Shown here: piece after piece, positions 1-9,353 of the stretch
Layout: every line of letters starts with the position of its first letter
How positions within the stretch are numbered: the stretch's first letter is position 1
Source: a virus
Reading direction: 5' to 3' (one strand)
Length of the DNA stretch: 46,874 nucleotides
Virus record (IMG/VR): IMGVR_UViG_3300021959_000079
Location: 1-46,874 of that record
The notes under the pieces: generated by a model
What the model was told of the DNA's origin: nothing
The model's input: the letters and a program-made list of their open reading frames with translations, nothing else
The model's database searches: none
Position numbers and translations under genes: made by a program

Positions 1-3000
1 AGTATAAGGTAATGTTATAAGATCACCAGTTTTTCGGAAGTGTGAGGATGAACTTGTATTCTGTGAAATGTCAAAGAATTGTTCGTATGATCTTGGTCTT
101 AGTTGTCCTCTCTTACTATCAATTGCACACTGATAATCAGGATGGAAAACATCACCTCGTTTGTGACCTCTAAAGTTATCTACTAAGAAACCTGACTTGA
201 ATCTGTCGAAACCGTCAGCGTCTAAAATCTGTTTTGATTGAACATCTTTTTCTAATAATGAAAGTGATGTTATTCTTTCTAAGTTGGTAACCCTTTTGTT
301 TATCTTACCGATATCAGCCATTGTGTATCGTCTGTGATCTTTTGAGGTTACTGTTATTCCATCTGTATTCAGCGTGTACGCAGGTATGCGTAACTCGAAT
401 AATTCGATTGCATCATCAACACCTTTAGGTCTTTGAGGTGTGATTGCAGGAATACCAGTTGCAACTTGGAATAGTCCACTCTTATGTAAGTATACTCTGT
501 CTATTCTACTTACATAAAAATCAATATCTCCGACAACACTTGTTCCGTCAACTGGAACATCGTTTACACTTGAACCAGTTGCAGTGATACCTGTTCTTGC
601 AGACTCAAATGATTTACCGTGATTTGTACCAAGTGCTTGTGTATTACCAACATATGAGAACGGTGCATATACAGCACCACTTGTTGTGTTTGATAAGTCT
701 ACAATCGATGTAAGATCAGGGTTTGCACTTCCAAAAGTTGTAGTACCTAAAATTTGTCCTAAGTTTGGTCTAAAGTCGACTGCATCTGATAATTCAAATG
801 TACCATCAGGTTCTAATCCACCTAAGTCAACTCTACTTGGTGAGTAAACAGGAATGTCTTTATAATCAACACCTGCATTTAGATATGAGTTTACATCATA
901 GTAATCTCCACTACCTGAAGAGGTGAAATAATCAAATACAATTACAATTGGATTATTTGGAGCTGCACTACCTTGTTTTCTAATGATTTTTGATATGTCA
1001 TAGTATCCATCTCTCTGTCCATCATCAAATAGATATCTGTTTCTAATATTTGGTGAACCTTGTGATACACCACTAATTGTTGCAAAGGCACTTGAAGTCG
1101 CTCCAACGATTGTCTCTCCATCTACAAATTTATTTGCATTTGTATAATACCAATATGAAGTTGCACTTCCACCATTGTAATCGATTAGTGTTGCTCTTGC
1201 ACCTGAAGTCTGACCAACGACAGTTTCAAAGAGTGTAAATGTTCCATTGATACTGTTTAGTGTTGCACTTGGTGGTAGTGGATCTGTTCCACCCACACCT
1301 TCGTAAATTGCACGAATTCTGAATACATCAGAGACACCTAGTGTAATATCTCTATCATCGTATGCAGTTCCATAGTATCCACCAGCAGTTCTTGCACTTC
1401 CGACTTTCAAACATCTTGCTTGTCGTAATACTTTTTGTCTGTTAGATGGATTAGTAATTGTAACTGTAAATGTTGCACGAATCAATGCACCATTATCGTT
1501 TGGTAATCCTGACATTGTAAGAACCTGACCTGAACCTGTAGAAGTCAAACTATCTTCAGTAAGTGATTCGATATCGATCAAATCACCAGCGGCATAATCA
1601 GGTGTTCCACCTGACTTAGGTTCTACAATTGCAAGAGTGAAATTATCTGTGTTTCTTGTACCAAAAGTACCTGTTCCTGTGTCTAATTCAAACTTACCGT
1701 TTGAGTCAACGGTAACAACCTCTTGTCTTCTTACAGTAGCAGACTCACCTGTATGTGTTGCAACCCAATCTCTTGGCCATGCAAATATATTTGCAAGTTG
1801 GTCTTGGTTATAGATTGCAGTTCTAAATCTTGTTACTTTACCTTGATAGTCTCCACCAGCAGTCGTTGCACCGTTTCCATTGAATTGTGTAATGGTTGCA
1901 GTTGTATCGTTGGTTACTGCTGTTACAACATGATATTCAGAAGCTGCAGGGTTGTATACCACATCACCTACATTTAGTTGATTTACAAATCTAGAACCAA
2001 ATCCTGACATGGTTGCAGATGCATTAGTAAATGTTACAACTCCTGATAATGTTGCTTCTTTATCAACAAGTGTATCAGCTGTGAAAACTTCTCTGTTTGT
2101 GTTTTGTGGAACTTGAGAAATACCTCTAACCACACCAATGTCATAGGTTCTAACTCCTGTGTTTTGACCTGCTGTAAGTGCAAAGTCTCCAGCACCTTCT
2201 GAACTGATTGCATCAGTGTCTAAGAATGTACCATCTACATCGTGTATGTAAAGTGCATTCGAGTTGTTATCGTATGCAATGATACCTGTTGCACCTGATA
2301 CAGAACCAGTGACTTTATCACCACCTTTTGCTGTACCTGAATGTGCAGAATATGAAATCTTTGTCAGTAATTTTACATCAAATATACTAAGTTGAAATAC
2401 TGAACTGTCGTTGTATACACCGTCTCCGTCAACACCACCACTTGATCTAATTGTGATGTCTCTAACTCTACAGAAACCAATATAGTCTCCTGAAGGTTCT
2501 GTACCTGCAGATGAAGATGTATAATCACTCCATAGTTTACATAATCCGTATGGAGTTTGTGCATCTGTACCTGACTCATTACCAAATTCAGGTAGTGAGT
2601 GTGCATTGTTTACTCGTAAAAAGTTTCCAAGTCTAACTGGTGAGTTTGCATTGTCAAGTGATACTTTTGTTCTTGCTTTATTGATAGTGATTGGTGTTGT
2701 TCCAACTTTATCAATTTCGTATCCTCTTACATATGCTTTTCCAGGCGACACTTGCATAATAACTTTAGTCTCATCACCACCAAGTGCAGAAGTGTAATAT
2801 CCTCTGTTGGTTGTGTCGTCTAAGTGTTCTCTGAAATTATATCGGAATTGATTGACAACAAAATCACCGTTTGTATCGTATGTTCTTCTTGCAAGTGTGT
2901 TCTCTATTTCATTGTAAATAGGTTTGGTGATTTCTAATTCGATGATACCATTATTGACTCTTACAAACTCAATGAAGTTTGTATCGTCTGTATCTGTAAG

Positions 3001-3798
3001 TGAAAACTTGGAGAGAGTAAGAGAAAACTTAAGTCTGTCAGCACCAGCTGCATTCTCGTTATTTGTTCCTGTTGCATTGTCTAAAAGTGTGTTGTCATTT
3101 GCAGAACTGATAAGTTCTTCTGTTACTTTTAGACCTACTCTATAAGATGGTTTACCTGAATATTTCTCAAGTATAATTTCTTGTGCATCTACTTTACAGA
3201 AGAAACCTCTGATAAAGACGACACCCTCTGAAATGTTTGCAATAGAGGCACGACCATTTGGTGTGTCGGTAGATGCAACAACTGAGAACTCGTTATTACT
3301 TCCAGTTGCAGTTGCATTACCACTTGAATCAAATGAAACAAATTCTATACTCTCATTTGCAGTAAAGGCAAATGAATGATCTGTGTCTGTACCTTGTGAT
3401 TTATACTTGACAAATAGTGTTAGTTTATCATCGGTTGTCTCTGCACTAGATGTCATAATCTGTGCAACTACACCTGAAGTTTTACCTCTGATAAATGAAC
3501 CGTGTGATGATGTTCTATATGTCTCTACATTAGCATCACCATTTGAATTAGGGTTTGCAGAATTTACTTTAACAAAGTAGTAGTCCATATTGACATCAGT
3601 TTGAGCACCTTGTATGATAGAACCTTCTTTGAAGAAGTGACTACCAAGTCTTTCAACCTGATTTTGTAATATAGACTGTGATTGAGTTAATTCTCTTGCT
3701 TGAAGTGGACGACCAGCACGGAACAGAACCTTATGAAAGTTTTTGTCCTCACTATAGTCGTCATAATATGGTGTAATATTTAGGTCAGTTTTCTGCAT
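1..3798 (-). CDS. DUF4815-type virion structural protein, partial (3' end off the left edge)
   Basis: A single minus-strand frame stays open from an ATG at 3798 to the left edge (at least 1266 codons, no stop), so only the N-terminal part is here. The N-terminus (residues about 9-60) has the DUF4815 signature: YYDDYSEDKNFHKVLFRAG, then QARELTQSQSILQNQVERLG and HFFKEGS. The rest is rich in Gly, Ser, Thr and Asp and low in Cys, with many beta-strand-like repeats, as in tail-fibre or baseplate appendage proteins. DUF4815 proteins are large structural proteins of marine T4-like phages. The gene follows gp8 in the transcription order, where T4 encodes its short-fibre and appendage proteins (gp9-gp12). 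A weak SD (TAGGGAAT) precedes the ATG. Whether it is a fibre or a baseplate component cannot be told from sequence. Confidence 0.85.
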   Translation of the reverse strand, partial: MQKTDLNITPYYDDYSEDKNFHKVLFRAGRPLQARELTQSQSILQNQVERLGSHFFKEGSIIQGAQTDVNMDYYFVKVNSANPNSNGDANVETYRTSSHGSFIRGKTSGVVAQIMTSSAETTDDKLTLFVKYKSQGTDTDHSFAFTANESIEFVSFDSSGNATATGSNNEFSVVASTDTPNGRASIANISEGVVFIRGFFCKVDAQEIILEKYSGKPSYRVGLKVTEELISSANDNTLLDNATGTNNENAAGADRLKFSLTLSKFSLTDTDDTNFIEFVRVNNGIIELEITKPIYNEIENTLARRTYDTNGDFVVNQFRYNFREHLDDTTNRGYYTSALGGDETKVIMQVSPGKAYVRGYEIDKVGTTPITINKARTKVSLDNANSPVRLGNFLRVNNAHSLPEFGNESGTDAQTPYGLCKLWSDYTSSSAGTEPSGDYIGFCRVRDITIRSSGGVDGDGVYNDSSVFQLSIFDVKLLTKISYSAHSGTAKGGDKVTGSVSGATGIIAYDNNSNALYIHDVDGTFLDTDAISSEGAGDFALTAGQNTGVRTYDIGVVRGISQVPQNTNREVFTADTLVDKEATLSGVVTFTNASATMSGFGSRFVNQLNVGDVVYNPAASEYHVVTAVTNDTTATITQFNGNGATTAGGDYQGKVTRFRTAIYNQDQLANIFAWPRDWVATHTGESATVRRQEVVTVDSNGKFELDTGTGTFGTRNTDNFTLAIVEPKSGGTPDYAAGDLIDIESLTEDSLTSTGSGQVLTMSGLPNDNGALIRATFTVTITNPSNRQKVLRQARCLKVGSARTAGGYYGTAYDDRDITLGVSDVFRIRAIYEGVGGTDPLPPSATLNSINGTFTLFETVVGQTSGARATLIDYNGGSATSYWYYTNANKFVDGETIVGATSSAFATISGVSQGSPNIRNRYLFDDGQRDGYYDISKIIRKQGSAAPNNPIVIVFDYFTSSGSGDYYDVNSYLNAGVDYKDIPVYSPSRVDLGGLEPDGTFELSDAVDFRPNLGQILGTTTFGSANPDLTSIVDLSNTTSGAVYAPFSYVGNTQALGTNHGKSFESARTGITATGSSVNDVPVDGTSVVGDIDFYVSRIDRVYLHKSGLFQVATGIPAITPQRPKGVDDAIELFELRIPAYTLNTDGITVTSKDHRRYTMADIGKINKRVTNLERITSLSLLEKDVQSKQILDADGFDRFKSGFLVDNFRGHKRGDVFHPDYQCAIDSKRGQLRPRSYEQFFDISQNTSSSSHFRKTGDLITLPYT

Positions 3799-3821
3799 AT
3801 TCCCTACTCGTTATTAATGTT

Positions 3822-3839
3822 TGAGGAGAACTCTCCTCA
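3822..3839. other. Perfect intergenic hairpin between gp8 and DUF4815 genes
   Basis: TGAGGAGA-AC-TCTCCTCA is a perfect 8-bp inverted repeat filling the gap between the gp8 stop and the DUF4815 start. No T-run follows on the minus (transcribed) strand, so it does not look like an ordinary intrinsic terminator. A processing or mRNA-stabilising hairpin is possible. Confidence 0.5.
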
Positions 3840-3843
3840 CCAA

Positions 3844-5298
3844 TTACATTTCGATAATCAGTTTGATATCTTCTATTTGGTCGGCAGCTCTTGATACAGC
3901 ACCCCTATTTTCAATATAAAGAACTTGTCCTGTATATTTTTCTACTTCAGGGAAACTTGTTGAAACTGAAGACACTGTACCAATTGATGAACCACTTTCA
4001 TAAACAGTATCAGCAGCTGCAAACGAAGCATAACCACCTTCACTATTTGCGACAGGGATATAGGAAACATCATTTGATGATATAGATAAAATTCTTCCTA
4101 CTGCTACACCAGCACCATTAGCAGCTGCATCCATAATGATGTCATCTGTTGATAGTCCTGAAACACTTGAAAGTGTCATTTTTTTGTATGCAGCTAATGT
4201 AGTTGCAGTTGCGACAGTGGTTGTACCAACAGTGAATGGATCTTGAACTAGACCAATTCTTCTGAAATCGTTATCTGTTGGGAAGTCACCTGAACCTTCT
4301 GCAAACTCAAGTCTTGAGTTTACGATTACATAGTTTCCACCAAGTTCTTGAACTGGATCTGCACCGTGTCCGATTAAAGGTGTAATAATTGGTGTAACAA
4401 CTGCATTTGATCCTGATCCGATACCTGTGATACCTGCAATGTCAATCGATGCTCTTCTATAACCTGTTCCGTAAGTTGTAACTGTAACATAGTCTACAGC
4501 ACCGTTTGCAACAACAACTGTACATTCACCACTTGAACCATCACCATCGATAGCAACTGAAGTATATGAACCATTGTTATAACCTGAACCACCTGCATCT
4601 ACTCTTACATGATAGATTGCACCGTCTACTGCATCGTTCTCAACATCCCATTGAGAAGAACCATCATCGGTTGCAGATGAACCCATTCCACCACTTGTTC
4701 CTGTTCCGTCTATTTCAGCTTGAGCACCAAGTGTTTTTACTGGAATGAAGTCGTTAGTTACAAATTTGATTGTGTCTGAGGCAGATATTGTGTACATGTA
4801 TTTCCACTGATATCCTTGGGCAGCTCCTGAATCTGAGGTTGTAACTATTGCAGTTGAGCTTGTACCAGTAGGTTTGACAGTAGAGGCAACGACAGCACCA
4901 TTTGCATCTCTACCTGTTCTAATACATTTGTAAACATTATACTCGTCTGTTATGACATAAAATCTTCCATCAAACAAACTGTTTTGTGATGTTGCAGGTG
5001 TTTGATTTGATGATGAATAATCATGTGCATACTCATCGTAAGATGTTCCTGAAGTCCAGTCGTATCTTGTTATACCATGTGATACATCTGAAGAAGAAAC
5101 CTTCTTCATTGCAATCATATCTGACCATGCATCAACCTCTTCCCCTATACCGTTTGAAGGTGAAGGTGGGTTGTTATCGTCAGTCCATGCCCATGGTCTA
5201 CCTATGAATAAATAAGTCGATGAAGCGGATTCACCGAAATCTTCCTTAAATTGTTTAGCGTTATGTACTCTAAACTTTTCCGTAATAATTGCTGCCAT
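3844..5298 (-). CDS. 8: Baseplate wedge protein gp8-like
   Basis: 484 aa (T4 gp8 is 334 aa). The first ~190 residues follow the T4 gp8 pattern: an N-terminal KFRVHNAKQF, FIGRPWAW (31-38) matching the ITFGRSEPW region, a D-x-W-x-D-M segment near 56-61, RYDW (78-81), YKCI (123-126) and YQWKYMYTI (163-171) matching the GYVWEYLFEI region of T4 gp8. The remaining ~290 residues are Gly/Ser/Thr-rich and seem to be an added beta-rich domain. T4 gp8 is a dimeric wedge protein that sits on gp7 and gp10. The gene lies just after the gp7-slot gene, as in T4. It has a strong SD (GAGGAGAT) and a tandem late promoter upstream. Confidence 0.75.
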   Translation of the reverse strand: MAAIITEKFRVHNAKQFKEDFGESASSTYLFIGRPWAWTDDNNPPSPSNGIGEEVDAWSDMIAMKKVSSSDVSHGITRYDWTSGTSYDEYAHDYSSSNQTPATSQNSLFDGRFYVITDEYNVYKCIRTGRDANGAVVASTVKPTGTSSTAIVTTSDSGAAQGYQWKYMYTISASDTIKFVTNDFIPVKTLGAQAEIDGTGTSGGMGSSATDDGSSQWDVENDAVDGAIYHVRVDAGGSGYNNGSYTSVAIDGDGSSGECTVVVANGAVDYVTVTTYGTGYRRASIDIAGITGIGSGSNAVVTPIITPLIGHGADPVQELGGNYVIVNSRLEFAEGSGDFPTDNDFRRIGLVQDPFTVGTTTVATATTLAAYKKMTLSSVSGLSTDDIIMDAAANGAGVAVGRILSISSNDVSYIPVANSEGGYASFAAADTVYESGSSIGTVSSVSTSFPEVEKYTGQVLYIENRGAVSRAADQIEDIKLIIEM

Positions 5299-5316
5299 TT
5301 TTTAATCTCCTCAGAT

Positions 5317-5336
5317 TATTTATAATACTATTTATA
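5317..5336 (-). promoter_or_regulatory. Tandem T4-type late promoters for gp8
   Basis: Two perfect TATAAATA boxes read on the minus strand (5336-5329 and 5324-5317). They are 12 bp apart and lie 18-31 bp upstream of the gp8 ATG, with a GAGGAG SD between. TATAAATA is the sigma-gp55/gp33 late promoter consensus of T4. Confidence 0.75.
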
Positions 5337-5338
5337 AC

Positions 5339-8300
5339 TTATGCAGACTTTACATAAGCATTAAATGATAAATTTGTCCTTTTTCTTTCATGTAAAGGCA
5401 ATTCTGATACATACATCTTAGGTAGATAGTATTCCATATCAGATATTCTAATTCCTTCAGGTTGTGATTCTTCACTTAGAACATTACCTGTACCGTCTTC
5501 CAATAAGAAATCATCTTCATCCGTTTCATCTTTTAAGTAATAAGAGATGTCGTAAGTCCGTTGATTTGATATTGTATTTATTGTTCTATAAGTTGACCCT
5601 AATGGGACAAAAGAAGTATAACTATGACTACCTGCATCCTCGTCTGAGATTGCATCGCCATCTTCAAAGATGATTCTATTACCATCTTCAAACAAGAAGT
5701 ATTTGTCTTTGAGTTCTATTGATCTTTCTGTTGTAAAGTAATGTACTGGTTCATCTGTTGTTGCAGATTCTAATCTAACAATATCACCATCTTCCATAAT
5801 CATTACATCACCATAATCACCCTTAACATTTGCATGTTCACTAGGTTCTAATCTTAGTTTGCAAACTTCTTCTTCTAATTCTATTCGACTACCATCTTCT
5901 AATATCAATACTTCATCTACAATATCGTATGAAGTGAAAACTTTACCGTGTCTTGCAGGCCTTCTTTCTGTTTCTATTGACAACCAACCGTTGTCTGCTG
6001 ACTCAAGTGATAAAGATGTAACTGTTCCATTACCACCTTGTAGTCTTGTTCCTGTAAGTGTAGTTGCACTTGCAAAACTATTGATAATGTTTATATTCAA
6101 GTGTCTGTTTCTATGAGATGAATCACCGAACTCTGTGAAAGGTGTTGTTCTAAAGATAGAAGGTACACCTGCATCTCTCAATACAATCAATGGTGTATTC
6201 ATCTCATCTGCATTCGTGTAAATCTCAATTTCTCTCATTGAGTTTGTAAATGCATTGACTACATAAGGTACAACTTCAAGTCCGATAATAATAGTTGGTC
6301 TAAATCTAACCTGTTCTGTTGGTTGTGCATCAATAACATTTTTGATTGCAACCTCACCAAAGAAAATATGACCTGCTGGATGTAAGAGGTCTTTCAATGC
6401 ACCTCTCCATTTGTTGATTGATTCTCCAACCTTCAAAACATAAGAGTGTGTCTGATAATAATAACCATCGTGAATGTTAGCTGCATCTTCATCTAAGAAA
6501 CTTCTAACACCCAAGAAATTAGTTTGTATGATACCCTCACCAGCTTGTGTACCACGACCAGTGTAAGGATCAAATTTTAGAACTCTAAACTCGTCCACAT
6601 TGTTGTAAGATACCATTTCATTTTCTAAAAAGTATCCATCAACATCTTTGACAGTTACAATATGTTTGTTTGCATTGTAAGAAACTACTGTTGCAGTTGC
6701 ACCTGAGATATCCCCTGTAAGTGTTATATCTCGTGTAAGTGTTGCAGTAGGTGTTTCGATTAACATAGGTGAGAATGAGGAACTATCTAATGCACCATCT
6801 GAGTCAAACTTATAACCTTGTTCTTGTATATTGACTGATGCAACACCACCAATGTTTTCACCGTATGCGAAAAGTTTTGCACCTGTACCTGATGAAACGG
6901 TTGTGTTAGTGTTTAGTTTTTGTGTATTTGATGTACCACCAGTAATCTGTTCACCATCTATGAACACCCCTGTGTCTGTTGATTCTCTTTTGACAACTAT
7001 TCTTTTCTTCTTAGGTTCAAGTCTAAGAATAGTTGCAGTTGCAGAAGAGTTTGTTCCTGTAACAACCTCACCTTCTTGGAAACCTGTTATGTCATCAAAA
7101 TAAATGTATCCGCCTGGATACACATTGGGTACACTATTATACCATCCACCGTCTTTGATTCTAATTGAACGAATATTACCTACAGTAGTCTCTTGGTTTA
7201 TAAGTGAACCATCTTCATAGGTTATTCTATTGAACTGTGTATAAATCTCTACGAGTTCACCACCTGAAAGTGGAGATGTGAATGTAACTCTATCGTTTTG
7301 TGATATAAAATCAGTTGTAGGAGTTGATTCAATACCATCAACAAATACTCTTACAGTATTGTCATTGAAAAATATTCTTTTACCATTGTTGTCTACTCCT
7401 GAAAAAACAGTCTGACTAGCTGCTGCAGTGATTTCAAACTGACCCCAGTAAGTTGCATTTTCTAAAAGGATTTCATCACCTACTGAACCGATGATTGCCT
7501 CTGCACCACCTGTTTGTAGATTATCTTCAAATACAACTAAATCACCTGAGTCATAGTTTATTCCTTCTTCTTCAATGTAGATATGTGTGATAGGGCCGTA
7601 AGTAAGACCATCTACAACACCTTTTGAACTGACTACATCTGTATCATCTTTTGAACCAGTATAATTGATTGCATCACTGATATTGTACATGGAACCTCTA
7701 GTTGGTGTTTCTAGAGTTAGACCACCACCATCTTCTAAAAGAATAACACCACTATCGTCATGTTCAACATAAACAGATGAATTGTCTAAATTGGTTCCTG
7801 CAATGATACCTTTGATAACACCTGTATATTTTGTTTTATCGTCTCTATCTAAAAATGTGACTGCATCGGTATTACTAAATGTACCGTAGTGATTGTTTTT
7901 GATATTACATGAATAGATAAATGCAGAACTGTCTAACACATAGACATTTTCAATAATTGACTCTGCAAGTATTGTGATACCATCTATATCATATTTGGTA
8001 ATCTTATCTGTTGCTTTGGGTAAGTAATCTCTATCCATTTGCACAACCAATCTTCGTTGTTGGCTGTAACTAGAATCTGAAAGATATATTGTTTCGTTAT
8101 CAGGATATCGTATCTCTGAATCTTCACCAAACAATATACGCATCAAGAACTTTGCAGACTCTTCTGTACCCTTAGTCTGATATAGTTCTTTTATATGTTT
8201 GATTGCAAGTCTTTTGTTCGGAACATTAGTCAAGTCTAATGATGGTACAAAGTCTCTTTGATAATATTCTAGGAAATCTTCTGTTGTATGATCTACATCT

Positions 8301-8809
8301 CCTATATCTAGAAGTCTGTTGTTTGCAGAGATTGTGTTTTGTTTATATGTCTGCACTATGGCAGTTTGATTACCGTCTCTTCCCTTTATTGTTTCAAGTT
8401 TTGAAAAACCTGTTCCTGATATAGACCGAATGTAAAGAGTATTACCACTGATGACTTCTATTTTTGCAACTGAACCGTTTGTTTCACTGTAGATGTATTC
8501 ACCTACTACAAACGGACTTGCAGTTGGGTTTGTGTTTGCAGAAGATGATTCTGTTTTTATCTTTGAAACATTTTGATCAGGAGACGGAGAGACGGTGGCA
8601 GGTTCAAGTAAAATTGACCCATCACCGTCTTCAAGTAAAATACCGTCTATTTCACTTTGAGACTTTAGAACTAAAATCTCAGCTTCTAGGTACTCAAAAT
8701 ATGCTTTAAGAAACTGCTCAAAGATAGGTGATTCTTCCTTAACAAAATCAGGAAGAAGATTCGGTAATCTTTGACTTAGTTTATCAATGACATATTTTTC
8801 GTGTGACAT
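5339..8809 (-). CDS. Large baseplate wedge protein in the gp7 position
   Basis: 1156 aa (T4 gp7 is 1032 aa). Gene order gp25-gp6-small protein-this-gp8 puts it in the gp7 slot, and marine T4-like phages have a similar large protein here. The N-terminus (1-60) and the block around residues 180-240 (EDFLEYYQRDFVPSL, KHIKELYQTKGTEESAKFL) are conserved-looking. Sequence identity to T4 gp7 is not evident, so the gp7 role is inferred from synteny and size. Six or more short repeats of the form hh-h/L-E-D-G-x(2-4)-h-x-L/F-E occur near residues 56, 354, 963, 1000, 1035-1057 and 1098. A segment near 475-530 (VRVFVDGIES, RVTFTSPLSGG) is a beta module also seen at the end of the 547-aa protein at 11672-13315. 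Confidence 0.65.
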   Translation of the reverse strand: MSHEKYVIDKLSQRLPNLLPDFVKEESPIFEQFLKAYFEYLEAEILVLKSQSEIDGILLEDGDGSILLEPATVSPSPDQNVSKIKTESSSANTNPTASPFVVGEYIYSETNGSVAKIEVISGNTLYIRSISGTGFSKLETIKGRDGNQTAIVQTYKQNTISANNRLLDIGDVDHTTEDFLEYYQRDFVPSLDLTNVPNKRLAIKHIKELYQTKGTEESAKFLMRILFGEDSEIRYPDNETIYLSDSSYSQQRRLVVQMDRDYLPKATDKITKYDIDGITILAESIIENVYVLDSSAFIYSCNIKNNHYGTFSNTDAVTFLDRDDKTKYTGVIKGIIAGTNLDNSSVYVEHDDSGVILLEDGGGLTLETPTRGSMYNISDAINYTGSKDDTDVVSSKGVVDGLTYGPITHIYIEEEGINYDSGDLVVFEDNLQTGGAEAIIGSVGDEILLENATYWGQFEITAAASQTVFSGVDNNGKRIFFNDNTVRVFVDGIESTPTTDFISQNDRVTFTSPLSGGELVEIYTQFNRITYEDGSLINQETTVGNIRSIRIKDGGWYNSVPNVYPGGYIYFDDITGFQEGEVVTGTNSSATATILRLEPKKKRIVVKRESTDTGVFIDGEQITGGTSNTQKLNTNTTVSSGTGAKLFAYGENIGGVASVNIQEQGYKFDSDGALDSSSFSPMLIETPTATLTRDITLTGDISGATATVVSYNANKHIVTVKDVDGYFLENEMVSYNNVDEFRVLKFDPYTGRGTQAGEGIIQTNFLGVRSFLDEDAANIHDGYYYQTHSYVLKVGESINKWRGALKDLLHPAGHIFFGEVAIKNVIDAQPTEQVRFRPTIIIGLEVVPYVVNAFTNSMREIEIYTNADEMNTPLIVLRDAGVPSIFRTTPFTEFGDSSHRNRHLNINIINSFASATTLTGTRLQGGNGTVTSLSLESADNGWLSIETERRPARHGKVFTSYDIVDEVLILEDGSRIELEEEVCKLRLEPSEHANVKGDYGDVMIMEDGDIVRLESATTDEPVHYFTTERSIELKDKYFLFEDGNRIIFEDGDAISDEDAGSHSYTSFVPLGSTYRTINTISNQRTYDISYYLKDETDEDDFLLEDGTGNVLSEESQPEGIRISDMEYYLPKMYVSELPLHERKRTNLSFNAYVKSA

Positions 8810-8813
8810 AATA

Positions 8814-9287
8814 TTATGTTAATGTTGCTCCAACAGTACCTAATGGGAACCAGTTGTTACCGTCCCAAATAAGAATAGCAGCTTCACCAAGTGCATCAAA
8901 CACGATTTGGTTTGTTGTTGTTGATGAATAACCCCATGAGGTTACTGTTACTCTTGCTTCGTAAGATGAACCATGAAATGATTTCATCCACAATACTTTT
9001 AATTGACCAGTGTTAGTTCCATTGTCAAGTGTAAATGATGTATGAGCACTGAAAGAACCACCATCAAATGCAGTACCAAAAGTACTTGCAAGGTTTGATG
9101 CAGTTGCTGTCAATGATGCAATATCATCTACTGCAAGAAATGTAGGAACATTCTCGAACAATTGTCCGATAGTCATTTTTTTATTTACTGGTGTGCCGCC
9201 AGGGTTGTCAACAATATGCAAAAGATCATCGGCACCGATGTCTGAATCTGCAACTGCTGTTAAAGCACTAATTTTTTTATCTGCCAT
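8814..9287 (-). CDS. Small virion structural protein
   Basis: 157 aa. The N-terminus has a common phage tail/fibre leader motif: KKISALTAVADSDIGADDLL, then HIVDNP and KKMTIGQLF (residues 4-44). The C-terminal half is beta-rich and ends with AILIWDGNNWFPLGTVGA. Such leaders usually tether fibre or decoration proteins to the baseplate. The gene lies between gp6 and the gp7-slot gene and has a good SD (AGGAGAAA). It ends 5 bp before the ATG of the downstream gene. Structural role is inferred from motif and location; the exact function is unknown. Confidence 0.65.
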   Translation of the reverse strand: MADKKISALTAVADSDIGADDLLHIVDNPGGTPVNKKMTIGQLFENVPTFLAVDDIASLTATASNLASTFGTAFDGGSFSAHTSFTLDNGTNTGQLKVLWMKSFHGSSYEARVTVTSWGYSSTTTNQIVFDALGEAAILIWDGNNWFPLGTVGATLT

Positions 9288-9323
9288 TTTTTTCTCCTAT
9301 AATCCAAATAAATGGGAAACTAC

Positions 9324-9338
9324 TCAGGGGACTCCTGA
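9324..9338. other. Intergenic hairpin between gp6 and the small structural gene
   Basis: TCAGG-GGACT-CCTGA (5-bp stem, 5-nt loop) lies in the ~65-bp gap upstream of the 157-aa gene. No U-tract follows. It shares a GGAGT/ACTCC core with hairpins elsewhere in the window and may be a processing site. Confidence 0.35.
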
Positions 9339-9353
9339 TCACTTTATACATAA

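Noticed and set aside
1723-8709. Plus-strand ORFs of 60-99 aa opposite the structural genes (e.g. 1723-1977, 6831-7103)
   Set aside because: They are antisense shadows of long, well-recognised minus-strand structural genes and have low-complexity, non-protein-like sequences.
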